Below are positions 35,131 through 44,587 of a stretch of 64,000 bases of DNA, in pieces. A program made the translations under genes and the position numbers. The notes below the pieces were generated by a model that worked only from the letters and a program-made list of their open reading frames with translations, was not told where the DNA came from and did no database searches. Source of the stretch: Bdellovibrio bacteriovorus str. Tiberius (lineage in GTDB: Bacteria; Bdellovibrionota; Bdellovibrionia; Bdellovibrionales; Bdellovibrionaceae); NCBI RefSeq assembly GCF_000317895.1, contig NC_019567.1, positions 2,356,001-2,420,000 of the forward strand, given 5' to 3'. The stretch's first letter is position 1. Each line of letters begins with the position of its first letter.

Positions 35131-35862
35131 ATGAAAAAGCACTTCGTTTTCTTGGCGGTTTTGGGACTAACACTTATGGGCTGCAGCTACCCAATGGAAG
35201 AATTGGGTCTGTTTAAAACCGGTGGTCTTGAGATCAAAGGTTTCAGTAAATTCCAAAACGAAAAAGTAAGCTTCGATGTGGTAAAATCCACAGCGCTGAG
35301 CACCTGCCTTGAGTGTCACACCTCCGGTGGTCGCAGCATGAACACGGCCGAAAAAGTATTGGCACAAAAAGACGCCATTCTTGGCGCGATCAACAAAGGT
35401 TCCATGCCGCCTCGTTCTGCGGGCTATCAGCCTTTGAATGCCTGCGAAAAACAAATCCTTGAAACCTGGATCGACGATCAGGTGCGCAGCCGTTCTGATG
35501 TTCAGAAGGTCGGCGAACTTTCCAACTGTGGCGATGCCGAAGCCCCGGTTCAGAAACCGGAAACAGATCTGGCGACGCTGGAATTAAGTTTTGAAAATCT
35601 GAAAAAAGAAATCCTGGATCCAAAGTGCATGGTCTGCCATAGCACGGAAACGGCCCGTCGCACGATCCTTGAAACGGTGGCGGACCTTCAAAAACACAAC
35701 CTGCTCGCTGCCACTGCGGAAGAAAGCGTCTTGTACCAAGTGACAGTGCCGGGAATGAATAAACGCTTCATGCCCCCACAAAGAGGCAACACGATGCTGG
35801 CTCCTCTAACCGAGGCTGAGCTAAGCTACATGAAACGCTGGATCGAGGCTGGGGCGAAGTAA
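35131..35862 (+). CDS. Diheme cytochrome c-like lipoprotein
   Basis: The 243-residue protein has a signal peptide with lipobox LMGC (Cys18) and two heme-binding motifs: C59-L-E-C-H63 and C166-M-V-C-H170. Each is followed about 28 or 44 residues on by a Met-Pro-Pro ligand loop (SMPPRS with Met92, RFMPPQRG with Met214), as in class I c-type cytochromes. So it looks like two fused monoheme domains anchored to a membrane. It could feed an oxidase or peroxidase in the periplasm. No other respiratory genes are adjacent. Its ATG has no clear ribosome site. It is monocistronic and convergent with the gene at 35877. Confidence 0.88.
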   Translation: MKKHFVFLAVLGLTLMGCSYPMEELGLFKTGGLEIKGFSKFQNEKVSFDVVKSTALSTCLECHTSGGRSMNTAEKVLAQKDAILGAINKGSMPPRSAGYQPLNACEKQILETWIDDQVRSRSDVQKVGELSNCGDAEAPVQKPETDLATLELSFENLKKEILDPKCMVCHSTETARRTILETVADLQKHNLLAATAEESVLYQVTVPGMNKRFMPPQRGNTMLAPLTEAELSYMKRWIEAGAK

Positions 35863-35876
35863 TCGCTTCTGAAAGG

Positions 35877-36371
35877 CTATTCCAACTCACCCAGCAGGAA
35901 CTTCATCTGCTGATAGTCTTGAGCGGTGCCTAGAAGGCCTTGGGACTTGATAGAAGCGGTTTTCTTGATTTCAGAGGACTTGGGTGCTTTGGGATTTGCC
36001 TTCTTCGCCTTGGGCGCGGCCGAGGCCTTTACAGTCGTGGCAGGATCCCACTTTTCAGAGATTGCGCCGACAGCAAGGGCGGTCTTCTCTGGGGTCGATA
36101 GCAGCTCGGCTCCGGCAGAGATCAGAATGAATCTGTACTTGATCTGCTCGTTTTGATTCAACCAAAGCTCGGCACTGTGGCGCACGGACTTTTTCGTCGC
36201 CACAGTCTTAAGAGCGAACTTCTGCTGCACCCCGAAACTGTCAGTCACCTCAAGATACAACGATTCCCCTGGCGCCAGACTCGCATCCAATAGCTCCACG
36301 TTGGTGATCAATTTGTCACCAACGGGCTGGGTTGAATCTAAAAACAAGGGGTTGTGCTTTTTCAATTCCAC
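35877..36371 (-). CDS. Small Ala/Lys/Pro-rich protein coupled to ParA
   Basis: The 164-residue product starts with GTG that overlaps the end of the parA-like gene by 10 bases, so it is likely co-translated. Residues 1-100 are beta-rich (FGVQQKFALKTVATKKSVRH). Residues 110-145 are low-complexity and rich in Ala, Lys and Pro (APKAKKANPKAPKSSEIKKT). The last 20 residues may form a helix. A charged linker plus helix would suit a protein that tethers a partner, and the coupling suggests a ParA effector or cargo link. I recognise no family. Confidence 0.65.
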   Translation of the reverse strand: MELKKHNPLFLDSTQPVGDKLITNVELLDASLAPGESLYLEVTDSFGVQQKFALKTVATKKSVRHSAELWLNQNEQIKYRFILISAGAELLSTPEKTALAVGAISEKWDPATTVKASAAPKAKKANPKAPKSSEIKKTASIKSQGLLGTAQDYQQMKFLLGELE

Positions 36372-37111
36372 ATTTCCTGAGCCAGGCTTGCCAAAGCAAG
36401 GCCCGCCGGATTTTTCGGAGAAAAGTCATTCACCGGCAGATGCTTGTGGTGAGCTTCCTCGACCGCGATGGATTCAGGAATAAAGTTGTTAAACACCGGG
36501 ATGGAATAGTTCGTGCGAAGATCCTGGATGACCTTTTCCACGATACGGCGGTTGCGGTACTTGGAGATGATGATCCCACGCACGTTGATGGTGTGGCCAA
36601 GACCGTTTTTGATGCTTTTCAAAGTCTCTAGAATCAGATCAATACCCATCAAAGAGAAGTACTCTGGACAGATCGGAATCACGATGTCCTTGGAGGCAAT
36701 CAGCGCATTCACAGTCAAAAGCCCCAAAGACGGAGAACAGTCGATCACTACGATGTCGTATTCTTCCTTGATTTCCGCCAGGGCTCTTTTCAAGATGCTT
36801 TCACGGCCAAACTTGGTGGACATGGAGATCTCAATACCACTCAGCATGATTTCCGACGGGATCACGTCGATGCCGAAGGCTTCAGAGAAAACCACCGCGT
36901 CCTGCGCCTGCACTTCACCGGTAATAACGTCATAGATTGTGTCTTCAAAGTCCTCGTCGCCAAAGATCGCGCGAGTTGCGGAAGACTGAGGGTCAAGGTC
37001 AACCAGAAGAACCTTTTTGCCTTCTTTTGCCCACTGAGATGCCACGTTGATTGCGGTGGTGGTTTTAGCCACGCCACCTTTTTGATTGATGAACGATACG
37101 ATGCTGCCCAT
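36362..37111 (-). CDS. Orphan ParA-family ATPase
   Basis: The 249-residue protein begins with the deviant Walker A FINQKGGVAKTTTAIN and has DLDPQSSAT and IDCSPSLGLLTVNAL, the standard Soj/ParA markers. ParA dimers bind DNA without specificity and move a cargo by gradients. No parB gene or parS-like site is next to it, so it is not the usual chromosome pair of oriC. The coupled downstream protein is a candidate partner. GAAGGGAA precedes the ATG. The trypsin-like gene lies downstream of neither; it is transcribed separately and ends at 37209. Confidence 0.88.
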   Translation of the reverse strand: MGSIVSFINQKGGVAKTTTAINVASQWAKEGKKVLLVDLDPQSSATRAIFGDEDFEDTIYDVITGEVQAQDAVVFSEAFGIDVIPSEIMLSGIEISMSTKFGRESILKRALAEIKEEYDIVVIDCSPSLGLLTVNALIASKDIVIPICPEYFSLMGIDLILETLKSIKNGLGHTINVRGIIISKYRNRRIVEKVIQDLRTNYSIPVFNNFIPESIAVEEAHHKHLPVNDFSPKNPAGLALASLAQEMWN

Positions 37112-37208
37112 ACACGATTCCCTTCGTGGTAGATAAACTTCAACACCTAAGTCTAGCTGTTTTGTTTGGGCAATGTGAAGCGCGTTTTCGATTTCACGAC
37201 GCGGCTGC

Positions 37209-38027
37209 TTAACGATCCTTCAACAACAATGCGGAAGTCTTTTTGATCCAAGGAAGGTAAGCATCGACCCGCGAGTAAATGGAAAACTGAAAACACTTCG
37301 GCGTCAGCGGTGTCGCCAGCGAATCACCCCGGCTGGTCACACCCATCAGATACAAGTCACCGTTCTTTTCGATGTAGGCCGGGCCGCCCGAGTCGCCACT
37401 GCACACCCCTTTTTTAACCGACTGATCGATCAGAATCTCGTTTTGTCCATGGCGGGCATTACCCACTTTCAACTTCGTGGTGCGAAGAGTTCCAGAACCC
37501 TTTTTCACGCCCCACGCCCAGCTCAGTCCATATCCTGCGACCACCACTTCGGAACCTTTTTTCAGGCTTTGAAAGTCCGCAAAGATCGGTGCCGGAGCAT
37601 AACCCACCGGAATATATTCGCCCCGGATTCGGACCAGCGCGATGTCGGCAGTGTCATATTTGCGGCCACGGTTTCGTTCATAGTCCTCATGGCGCAAAGA
37701 TTTGATGGCATATCGGGAATTATAAGCATTCATGTTTTTAATATCATCCGTAAAGAACACCAACTGATGCGTGGAACCCGGGGTCACACAATGTGCGGCC
37801 GTCAACACCAGTTCTTTGGAAATCAAAGTTCCCGTACACAACGTACCAGAGCCTTCATCATACAGCCCTACGGTGGAACGCATGATTCGACTGCCCACTT
37901 CGACTTTTTCACCCCCAATGACCGCGGATTGCGAGTCTTCCGACAGAATTTCTGCGGTGTTTTGCTGCCCACAGGCCGCAAGCATCGTCACCGATAATAA
38001 AGTCAAAGAAAGTTTCTTAAGCATCAT
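37209..38027 (-). CDS. Trypsin-like (S1) protease lipoprotein
   Basis: The 272-residue protein has a signal peptide with lipobox MLAAC (Cys17 or 18). The protease starts near VIGGEKVEVGSRIM, which matches the IVGG activation site of S1 enzymes. The triad is His in VLTAAHCVT, Asp in DTADIALVRI and Ser in CSGDSGGPAY. Asp seven or so residues before the Ser is not evident, so Arg/Lys specificity is unclear. GAGGTG before the two ATGs at 38027 and 38024 supports this start over the upstream in-frame ATG at 38156. It is the first of two S1 lipoproteins here (the other at 38703). Confidence 0.92.
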   Translation of the reverse strand: MMLKKLSLTLLSVTMLAACGQQNTAEILSEDSQSAVIGGEKVEVGSRIMRSTVGLYDEGSGTLCTGTLISKELVLTAAHCVTPGSTHQLVFFTDDIKNMNAYNSRYAIKSLRHEDYERNRGRKYDTADIALVRIRGEYIPVGYAPAPIFADFQSLKKGSEVVVAGYGLSWAWGVKKGSGTLRTTKLKVGNARHGQNEILIDQSVKKGVCSGDSGGPAYIEKNGDLYLMGVTSRGDSLATPLTPKCFQFSIYSRVDAYLPWIKKTSALLLKDR

Positions 38028-38223
38028 ACACCTCGCGGTTTTGGAACCCTGTTTTACCAGATTTTCAGAGGGAAAAGTGCAGAAATCCACCGAGTGACGT
38101 TTATTGTCTTTCGCCCAAAAGTTCACCAGCAAAAACGGCCAAATTTTAGACACCACCTGAAAGCTTTTCCAGAGGGGAAATGATCATCAGAACCTCCCCA
38201 AAATCCTGTTATATTCAGCACCT

Positions 38224-38706
38224 ATGAAACCGCTTATTTTCTTTCTTGTTATGATCTCGTGTTCGGCATTTGCCAGCGATCGCATTCCTCAATGTTTCGA
38301 TCGCAAAGACCGTATGGAATTCAACGAAAGTCAGGTGCTGACCTGGCGCGAGTTTATGGAAAACAAATTCACCGCCCGCGCTTTTGTGGACGGCACCCTG
38401 GTGCGCCTGATGGAAGACCGTCAGGGACATGTGCACTTTGAAGTGGATCTGGATGAAAACCTGAACACCGACGACGACCGTGTTGAAGTGATCTATAACG
38501 TGAAATACGGCAAGCTTCCTGAATACCAACCCGGCGATCGCGTCATCGCCTGCGGTGACTTTGTGGTGGACAGGTATTCTCCCCACAAGGCCGTGATCCA
38601 TTGGCTGCACATCAATCCGAAAAAAGGCGGTCCTCATGAAGACGGCTTTATTGCCCTCAATGGACAAGTGGCCGGACTGACTGATTCTAAAGGATCTAAA
38701 AAATGA
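38224..38706 (+). CDS. DUF3465-like secreted protein
   Basis: The 160-residue product has a signal peptide (1-17). Residues 50-145 match the pattern of DUF3465 (OB-fold-like): LVRLMEDRQGHVHFEVDL, NVKYGKLPEYQPGDRVIACG and KAVIHWLHINPKKGGPHEDG with the conserved IHWxH. An insert of about 20 residues follows the second strand. The family is exported and of unknown function. It overlaps the start of the second S1 protease by four bases (ATGA), which suggests joint expression with it and perhaps a chaperone or inhibitor role. Confidence 0.78.
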   Translation: MKPLIFFLVMISCSAFASDRIPQCFDRKDRMEFNESQVLTWREFMENKFTARAFVDGTLVRLMEDRQGHVHFEVDLDENLNTDDDRVEVIYNVKYGKLPEYQPGDRVIACGDFVVDRYSPHKAVIHWLHINPKKGGPHEDGFIALNGQVAGLTDSKGSKK

Positions 38707-39590
38707 GATCCCTTGTCTGCGCCCTTCTGCCGCTGACCTTGGCCGCCTGCACGGGCTCGGCCCCTGAATCTTTATCCAAGATAGAGGCTCCCGGTGCCAT
38801 CTATAACGGCGACACCCGTGAAGATGTCAGCACCTCGTCGTCAGCGGAAAAAGAACTGGTCAAGGCCACGGCCGTCTTGGTTCATTCTTATCGCCTGGCG
38901 CAGGCGCAAAATTCAGCCATCAAACTGAACTCAACACCACTGGAACAGCTTTACCCGCTTTGCCCGGATGAAAAATTTCTGACCCAACCGACGTTGGGGT
39001 TTTGTTCCGGGACTTTGATTGGCCCCAATCTGGTACTGACGGCGGGCCACTGCGTGGAAAATCAAAAAGAATGCGACGACAGTCAGTTTATTTTCGGATG
39101 GACCGAAGAAAAATCCCGTCAAGCGATGTTGCCCTCCTCTGAAATCTACAGCTGCAAAAGCATCGTGAAGTTTGAATTAAACATCAGAAAAAATATCGAC
39201 TACGCAATTCTGGAACTGGATCGTCCCGTTCCCGGAGTTCGCCCGGCAAAGATTGCCAAAGAAGTTCTGCTGAAACCCAATCAAACTCTTTTAAGTCTGT
39301 CACACCCGCTGGGGCTGCCGGTAAAAAAAGATTACGCACACGTGCTTTCTGACAGTTCTGAGATGCACACTTTCAAAGTCCAGGTGGACACGTTCTCTGG
39401 CAGTTCGGGATCTCCGCTGTACAATGCTCAAGGTGAAATTGTCGGGATTCTTTCTCGCGGTATGGACGACATTCTTGAAGATGACATTTATCGTGTGCAA
39501 AAAGAAGGCGGCTGCATCAACTTTAATGCCTGCGCCGTGGGCCTGTGCTTTGGCCAGACTTACTACAAAGCTCCCCGTATTGACCTTTAG
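38703..39590 (+). CDS. Trypsin-like (S1) protease lipoprotein, divergent type
   Basis: The 295-residue product has a short signal peptide with lipobox TLAAC (Cys16). Its triad is His in VLTAGHCVE, Asp in KNIDYAILEL and Ser in TFSGSSGSPLYN, of the V8/glutamyl-endopeptidase-like type with GSSGSP rather than GDSGGP. It lacks the IVGG start, so it may be active without cleavage. A tail of about 30 residues has three Cys. It is coupled to the DUF3465-like gene. The neighbouring opposite-strand S1 lipoprotein at 37209 has a different active-site motif, so the two are not recent copies. Confidence 0.9.
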   Translation: MRSLVCALLPLTLAACTGSAPESLSKIEAPGAIYNGDTREDVSTSSSAEKELVKATAVLVHSYRLAQAQNSAIKLNSTPLEQLYPLCPDEKFLTQPTLGFCSGTLIGPNLVLTAGHCVENQKECDDSQFIFGWTEEKSRQAMLPSSEIYSCKSIVKFELNIRKNIDYAILELDRPVPGVRPAKIAKEVLLKPNQTLLSLSHPLGLPVKKDYAHVLSDSSEMHTFKVQVDTFSGSSGSPLYNAQGEIVGILSRGMDDILEDDIYRVQKEGGCINFNACAVGLCFGQTYYKAPRIDL

Positions 39591-39645
39591 CATATTCATA
39601 GCTTCTCGTTTAGTTGCCAAGGTTCTTTCACTCTAAACTAAAGGC

Positions 39646-41787
39646 ATGAACCAAAAGCAACTGCCATGGTGGACCTGGGTCCTTCCTTTCTTCATTTTAC
39701 TTGGAGGCACATTCCTAAGCCTCGCCTTCAAGGTTTCCCAGGGGATCTATTGGATCTATTTCCCAATCAACTTTGGCGTGATCATGGCCCTGTGGTGGGG
39801 ACCGCGGGTTTTTGCGGCCGTTTTCCTGAATGCTCTGGTTGCGATTTCGCTTTTTGGTCTGCCACGTCCGGGACTTTATCCCCTGTTTGCCCTGCCTGAA
39901 ACCTTGGAAGTGATTTTCTCGTGGTTCCTGGTGCGTGAACGCTTCAAAGACGTCCATGCCTGGAAGCCCAGTCCAAAAAATATCAGTCTTTATTTTGTGT
40001 ACGGCCTGCTGATTCCTTCAGTGATTTGCTCCATTGCGATTCAATCCCTGTTTGTTTTAACCGGCATTCAGGACAGGGCCCTCTTCGGCTGGAGCACGTT
40101 GATCACAACGGTCGGCGACCTGACGGGCGCGATCTTTATGAGCATACCGGCATTGATTCTGATTTCGCCTTGGCTGCGCAAACGCAATCTTTCATTATTT
40201 GCCGTCAAACCCCTTCCCCCGATGCACTGGGAAACCCTGACTCGAAAAGAAAAGGCCTTGTTTGCGGTCGTGTTGATCGGAATGCTGGCTTTAGCCGTGT
40301 CCGTGCACTTACCGCAGACGTGGTACGTCTATGGCATTTTGATGCTGCTATCAGCGGCCTGGTATGGCATGTACGCCGCGTTGGCCGTGAATACCTGGGT
40401 GGTTTTCCTGACCATCATACTGCCTAAGATGACGAATCTGCCCTGGTCCAATGCCTTCATTGAAGTGCAAACTCCGGCAACACTGCTGACTTTGTGTTTC
40501 TGCTCGCTAATCACGGGATCCGCCGTGACATCTTTAACCGGAAAAATCCGCGAGCTGAGCGAAACCGAAGGCCAACTGAAGGCCGCCAAAGAACAGGCCG
40601 AAGAAGCTTCCCGAGCAAAATCGGAGTTCCTGGCCCGCATGAGCCATGAAATCAGAACACCGCTGAATTCCGTCCTGGGAATGCTGGAGCTTCTGCGTGA
40701 AACCCAACTTTCAAAAGATCAGGAAAGATATTTAACTTTATTCAGCCACGCCGGGGAAAACCTCAAGGCCCTGATCAACGACCTTTTGGATTTCTCAAAG
40801 ATTGAAGCCAAAGCCCTCACGGTGGAAAACGTCAGCTACAACATTCACAGCACCATTCGCAGTGTTTTTGAAATCCTGCAAATCAAAGCCGAAGAACAAG
40901 GCCTGCACTTTGAGCTGCAGGTATCCAACGATGTCCCAGCCTTGCAATGGGGTGACCCCACCCGCCTTCGTCAGGTTTTATTCAACCTGATTGGTAACGC
41001 CCTGAAATTCACCACCGAAGGTCACGTCAAAGTGAAAGTCGATCTGACCAAAGAATCCCCCGAACAGCTGCTGATCGAGGTGCAGGACACCGGCATTGGT
41101 ATTCCGCGCGACAAACAATCCAAACTGTTTTCGCCGTTCTTCCAAGGGGACCCGACGATCAACCGAAAATATGGCGGCACAGGCCTGGGCCTTGTGATTT
41201 CCAAAAACCTGGTTGAAATCATGGGTGGCACCCTGGAAATGAAAAGCCTTGCGGGTCGCGGCACTACTTTCAAAATTTTACTTCCGCACCGTCCGGACTT
41301 TAGCAGCAACATCGAGAAAAAGACCAAGCCCGCCATGGTTTGGAACCAGCTTCCGGCCGACAAACGCTTCCGTCTGCTTTTGGTGGATGATTCTGAAGAC
41401 AACCGCGTCCTGATGATTCATTATCTTAAAAGCCTGCCCTTTGACTGTGACGAAGCCGTCAATGGTCAGGAGGCCTTTGAAAAATTCAAAGAACGTAAAT
41501 ACGACCTGGTCTTTATGGACATGCAAATGCCCATCATGACCGGATACAAGTCCACGGAACTGATCAGATATTACGAGAAAATGAACAAACTTCCACACAC
41601 ACCGATCATCGCCCTGACAGCGACTGCGGTGGTGGAAGACCTGCAACGCGCCGTCAGCAGTGGATGTGATTCCTATGCGGTGAAGCCAGTCAAAAAGGCT
41701 GAAATTTTAGAGATTCTGGCTCACAACTTGACGACAAAATCGCCGACCAAGGAAGCCTTTAAAGAACCGCCGTCACCCAGTATCTGA
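39646..41787 (+). CDS. MASE1 hybrid sensor histidine kinase with receiver
   Basis: The 713-residue protein has a MASE1 membrane sensor (about 8-300, eight or more membrane segments). A HisKA domain with His334 ([11 protein letters not shown]) follows, then the HATPase domain (N box [13 protein letters not shown]1 DTGIGI, G2 [12 protein letters not shown]). A C-terminal receiver ([12 protein letters not shown], phospho-Asp in [19 protein letters not shown]) ends at about 700. A phosphorelay to a separate response regulator is likely. The last 22 codons (low complexity, [16 protein letters not shown]) overlap the 3' end of the convergent thioesterase gene, so the tail may be a late extension. 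The start has no strong ribosome site. Confidence 0.93.
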   Translation: MNQKQLPWWTWVLPFFILLGGTFLSLAFKVSQGIYWIYFPINFGVIMALWWGPRVFAAVFLNALVAISLFGLPRPGLYPLFALPETLEVIFSWFLVRERFKDVHAWKPSPKNISLYFVYGLLIPSVICSIAIQSLFVLTGIQDRALFGWSTLITTVGDLTGAIFMSIPALILISPWLRKRNLSLFAVKPLPPMHWETLTRKEKALFAVVLIGMLALAVSVHLPQTWYVYGILMLLSAAWYGMYAALAVNTWVVFLTIILPKMTNLPWSNAFIEVQTPATLLTLCFCSLITGSAVTSLTGKIRELSETEGQLKAAKEQAEEASRAKSEFLARMSHEIRTPLNSVLGMLELLRETQLSKDQERYLTLFSHAGENLKALINDLLDFSKIEAKALTVENVSYNIHSTIRSVFEILQIKAEEQGLHFELQVSNDVPALQWGDPTRLRQVLFNLIGNALKFTTEGHVKVKVDLTKESPEQLLIEVQDTGIGIPRDKQSKLFSPFFQGDPTINRKYGGTGLGLVISKNLVEIMGGTLEMKSLAGRGTTFKILLPHRPDFSSNIEKKTKPAMVWNQLPADKRFRLLLVDDSEDNRVLMIHYLKSLPFDCDEAVNGQEAFEKFKERKYDLVFMDMQMPIMTGYKSTELIRYYEKMNKLPHTPIIALTATAVVEDLQRAVSSGCDSYAVKPVKKAEILEILAHNLTTKSPTKEAFKEPPSPSI

Positions 41788-42173
41788 GAGCGGATTTTGC
41801 CGCGAACGCGTTTTTTGGAAAGCAGCTCCTGATAGAACGCCTCTTCATCATCATCTGTCGGAAACTCACTGACGATATCGAAATCAGTTTCGACCGGGCG
41901 CAGATACTGGATCTCGCCCTTGGCTATAACGATGTTTTCGGTATCAAGATGACGTTGTTTAAGCCCTGCCAAAGCCAATGCATAGGCCGCCAGAACCGCC
42001 GAAGCATACAGACTGCCGCCAAAGGCTGTGCCTTTGTGGTTTTTACTTTTATCCAGAGACACCCGAAAATGCACACGCGAGGAACTGATTTCTTTTACTT
42101 CGATGCCAAGATGCTCGTACAGAGTGATCTTGTCCTTCAGAATCTGAATCAGTTCCTGCGGGTTTACTTCCAT
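41721..42173 (-). CDS. YiiD-C-like hotdog thioesterase
   Basis: The 150-residue product fits the hotdog fold of the YiiD C-terminal family: [30 protein letters not shown] with the conserved His-Lys-Gly-Thr-Ala-Phe-Gly-Gly, then a second half with [14 protein letters not shown]. Relatives hydrolyse acyl-CoA or acyl-ACP. It starts within the last codons of the rhodanese gene (10-base overlap), so the two are co-translated, and its 3' end overlaps the histidine kinase gene by 67 bases in the opposite direction. Substrate unknown. Confidence 0.85.
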   Translation of the reverse strand: MEVNPQELIQILKDKITLYEHLGIEVKEISSSRVHFRVSLDKSKNHKGTAFGGSLYASAVLAAYALALAGLKQRHLDTENIVIAKGEIQYLRPVETDFDIVSEFPTDDDEEAFYQELLSKKRVRGKIRSQILGDGGSLKASLVGDFVVKL

Positions 42174-43009
42174 TGTTCATAGCCCCCGGCAAAGTTTGTG
42201 GCATTTTTATAGCCCAGGAAATTCAAAGCATACACCACCGCACCGGAACGCACACCGTGATTGCTGACAACCAGTATACGGCTGTCTTTAGAAATGTTCT
42301 TTTCATAAAGCGCGCGCTCGATCTTTTTAGACGGAAGACCTTTGTCGTCAAAGAACTCACGCCACTCAAAGTTCACCACCGGCGCTTTCACGGATTTTTC
42401 CGTGGAAAGATTGCGCAATGCGAACTCCTGACCGGAGCGCACATCCAGCACGATCACCGGCTTTTCATTTTGTGTAACGTCCGCCTTGAACACTTTCCAA
42501 GTTGTATCAAGGTTTTCTGCCACTTCGGGTTTCCAGTAAGGCTTGTTCCGAACCAGAGGCGCTTCACGGTTGGGATTCGTATTCATTTCACGGTAAGAAG
42601 TGTGAACCAAAGTATAGACGTTTTTCACGCCCAGCACTTTCAACGTCCACGCCACACGGCCTTCTTCACCGGCCCCTTGTGCCCCTTTACCCAGCACCAC
42701 GACAGGAGTTGACGGATCTACACCCACAAGGGCCAGCCTGCGAGCAATCGCAAACAGATCATTTTGCAACAGACCACGGGATTTGGGATTGGCTTGAGAA
42801 AAGTCCTCCCAACGAACATTGATAGAGCCCGGCACATGCGCCAAGTTAAACTCAAACGCCGGACGAGCATCCAAAATTGCCGTCTTACCTTTGATCAACT
42901 GTTCAGCCGTGACATTTTCACCCATCACCGGTTCCTGCACAGTCACCTTCGTCGGCTTCATCTGACACGCACTCAAAACCACCAGCGCCGCAATCAAAAC
43001 AAACTTCAT
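42164..43009 (-). CDS. Double-rhodanese lipoprotein lacking the catalytic Cys
   Basis: The 281-residue product has a signal peptide with lipobox VVLSAC (Cys15), then two rhodanese-like domains. The first begins LDARPAFEFNLAHVPGSINV. The second has LDVRSGQEF, then SNHGVRSGAVVYALNFLGYK and ends FAGGYEQW. In the active-site loops Cys is replaced: VLGKGAQGAG in the first and VVSNHGVRSG in the second. No Cys exists outside the lipobox, so sulfur transfer is not possible and a binding or structural role is likely. The fold is otherwise intact. It is coupled with the thioesterase and follows the lysS terminator. Confidence 0.9.
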   Translation of the reverse strand: MKFVLIAALVVLSACQMKPTKVTVQEPVMGENVTAEQLIKGKTAILDARPAFEFNLAHVPGSINVRWEDFSQANPKSRGLLQNDLFAIARRLALVGVDPSTPVVVLGKGAQGAGEEGRVAWTLKVLGVKNVYTLVHTSYREMNTNPNREAPLVRNKPYWKPEVAENLDTTWKVFKADVTQNEKPVIVLDVRSGQEFALRNLSTEKSVKAPVVNFEWREFFDDKGLPSKKIERALYEKNISKDSRILVVSNHGVRSGAVVYALNFLGYKNATNFAGGYEQWK

Positions 43010-43031
43010 AACAAACCCCTGAAAAACAAAA

Positions 43032-43055
43032 GGGAGCTTGCGCTCCCCTTTTAGA
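43032..43055 (-). terminator. Terminator after lysS
   Basis: GGGAGC at 43032-43037 and GCTCCC at 43042-43047 form a six-pair stem with a four-base loop. On the minus strand it is followed by TTTTGTTTTTC. It separates lysS from the rhodanese gene promoter region. Confidence 0.8.
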
Positions 43056-43057
43056 CA

Positions 43058-44536
43058 CTATTTTGTGATTCTCATCGTCGGGAAGAAGATGATATCGCGG
43101 ATACTTGGACGATCTGTCAGCAGCATCACGATACGCTCGATACCGATTCCCACGCCCCCTGTCGGCGGCATACCAGCGTCGATCGCCAGCAGGAAGTCTT
43201 CGTCCATCGGGTGAGCTTCTTCGTCCTTCGCACGGTTGGCTTCCTGGTCTTTCAGGCGCGCCAACTGGTCTTCCGGATCATTCAGCTCAGAGTAAGCGTT
43301 CCCGATTTCCATGCAGGCTGCGAACGGCTCGAAACGCTCAACCAGTCGGCTGTCGCGACGGTGAATCTTCGTCAGCGGAGAAATCTCCACCGGGTGATCC
43401 ATCACGAATGTCGGCTGCACCAGGTGCTGTTCGGCCGTCAGTTCAAACAGTTCCATGATCATTTCGCCGCGTTTACCCGGCTCATCGATATCGCCACCGT
43501 TTTTGCGGATGGCCTGGAAGATCTCTTGATCTGTTGCCTTGTCCGGATCAATGCCCGCGTATTCTTTAACACCGTCATGAACCGTCAGACGTCTCCACGG
43601 AGGAGTGAAATCAAGCTCTTTACCCTGATAAGTCACCTTCATGCTGCCGGTGATTTTCAAAGCCAAAGAAGAGATCAGTTCTTCGAACTGTTTCATCTGA
43701 TAGTTGTAGTCCGTGTAGGCCTCGTAGAACTCAAGCAACGCGAATTCCGGGTTGTGAGTGCGGTCGATACCTTCGTTACGGAAGTTTTTGCTGATTTCGT
43801 AAACTTTCTCAAAACCACCCACGATCAGGCGTTTCAGATAAAGTTCCGGCGAGATACGCATGTAAAGTTTCATGTCCAAAGCTTTGTGGTGCGTGGTGAA
43901 CGGAGTCGCCGCAGCACCGCCGTAAACCGGCTGCAAAGTTGGAGTTTCCACTTCCATAAAACCACGGTCATCAAGGAAGCGACGAACTTCTTTGATGATC
44001 TTGGAGCGTGTTTCAAACACCTTGCGGGAATCCGCATCGGTCATCAAATCCAAATGTCTGTGACGATACTTGATTTCGATATCCTGAACGCCGTGGAATT
44101 TTTCCGGCAAAGGTTCGATGGTTTTCGTCAGAATCTGGAAAGATTTTGCGTAAATGGAGAATTCACCTTTTTGGGATTTGAAGACGAAACCGTCGATACC
44201 GACGATGTCACCCAGATCCACCAGTTCAAAAGCCGCGCGGTCCTGTTCAGAAAGCTCTTCCACTTTCACGTACACTTGCACTGTGCCGGTCTGATCCTGA
44301 ATATTGAAGAAAGAAGCCTTACCCATCATACGAAGGGTCATCAGGCGACCTGCAATACGGTAAGAGAATTCCGGCTTCTTTTCACCCGCCTGCAAAGTGG
44401 CAGAATGTTCAGCCACCACTTCAGAGATCTTCGCCTTGTTTTCAAAGACGTAGGGATACGGGTTGATGCCTTTCTCGCGAAGGGCATGAAGTTTTTTACG
44501 TTTCTCCGCTCTTAGCGGATTTTCATTGATGCTCAT
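43058..44536 (-). CDS. lysS: Lysine--tRNA ligase (class II)
   Basis: The 492-residue protein has an N-terminal OB domain (about 60-160) and the class II catalytic core: motif 1 (VRRFLDDRGFMEVETPTLQP), motif 2 (EKVYEISKNFRNEGIDRTHN with PEFALLEFY) and motif 3 near the end (GVGIGIERIVMLLTDRPSIR). It attaches Lys to its tRNA. It lies 51 bases downstream of the aldolase gene on the same strand; that gap carries a perfect GGGCCC-AAA-GGGCCC repeat (44554-44568) without a T run. The two genes may be co-transcribed. Confidence 0.97.
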   Translation of the reverse strand: MSINENPLRAEKRKKLHALREKGINPYPYVFENKAKISEVVAEHSATLQAGEKKPEFSYRIAGRLMTLRMMGKASFFNIQDQTGTVQVYVKVEELSEQDRAAFELVDLGDIVGIDGFVFKSQKGEFSIYAKSFQILTKTIEPLPEKFHGVQDIEIKYRHRHLDLMTDADSRKVFETRSKIIKEVRRFLDDRGFMEVETPTLQPVYGGAAATPFTTHHKALDMKLYMRISPELYLKRLIVGGFEKVYEISKNFRNEGIDRTHNPEFALLEFYEAYTDYNYQMKQFEELISSLALKITGSMKVTYQGKELDFTPPWRRLTVHDGVKEYAGIDPDKATDQEIFQAIRKNGGDIDEPGKRGEMIMELFELTAEQHLVQPTFVMDHPVEISPLTKIHRRDSRLVERFEPFAACMEIGNAYSELNDPEDQLARLKDQEANRAKDEEAHPMDEDFLLAIDAGMPPTGGVGIGIERIVMLLTDRPSIRDIIFFPTMRITK

Positions 44537-44587
44537 ATCTACTCCAGTTACGGGCCCTTTGGGCCCTGCACTCTGTGCGCGCAGCGC

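Noticed and set aside
43211-44515. 434-codon open frame opposite lysS
   Set aside because: It is the antisense shadow of a clear class II lysyl-tRNA synthetase; its product is His/Phe/Arg rich with no domain or ribosome site.
44554-44568. GGGCCC-GGGCCC inverted repeat as a terminator between the aldolase and lysS genes
   Set aside because: No T run follows on either strand, so an intrinsic terminator is not supported.
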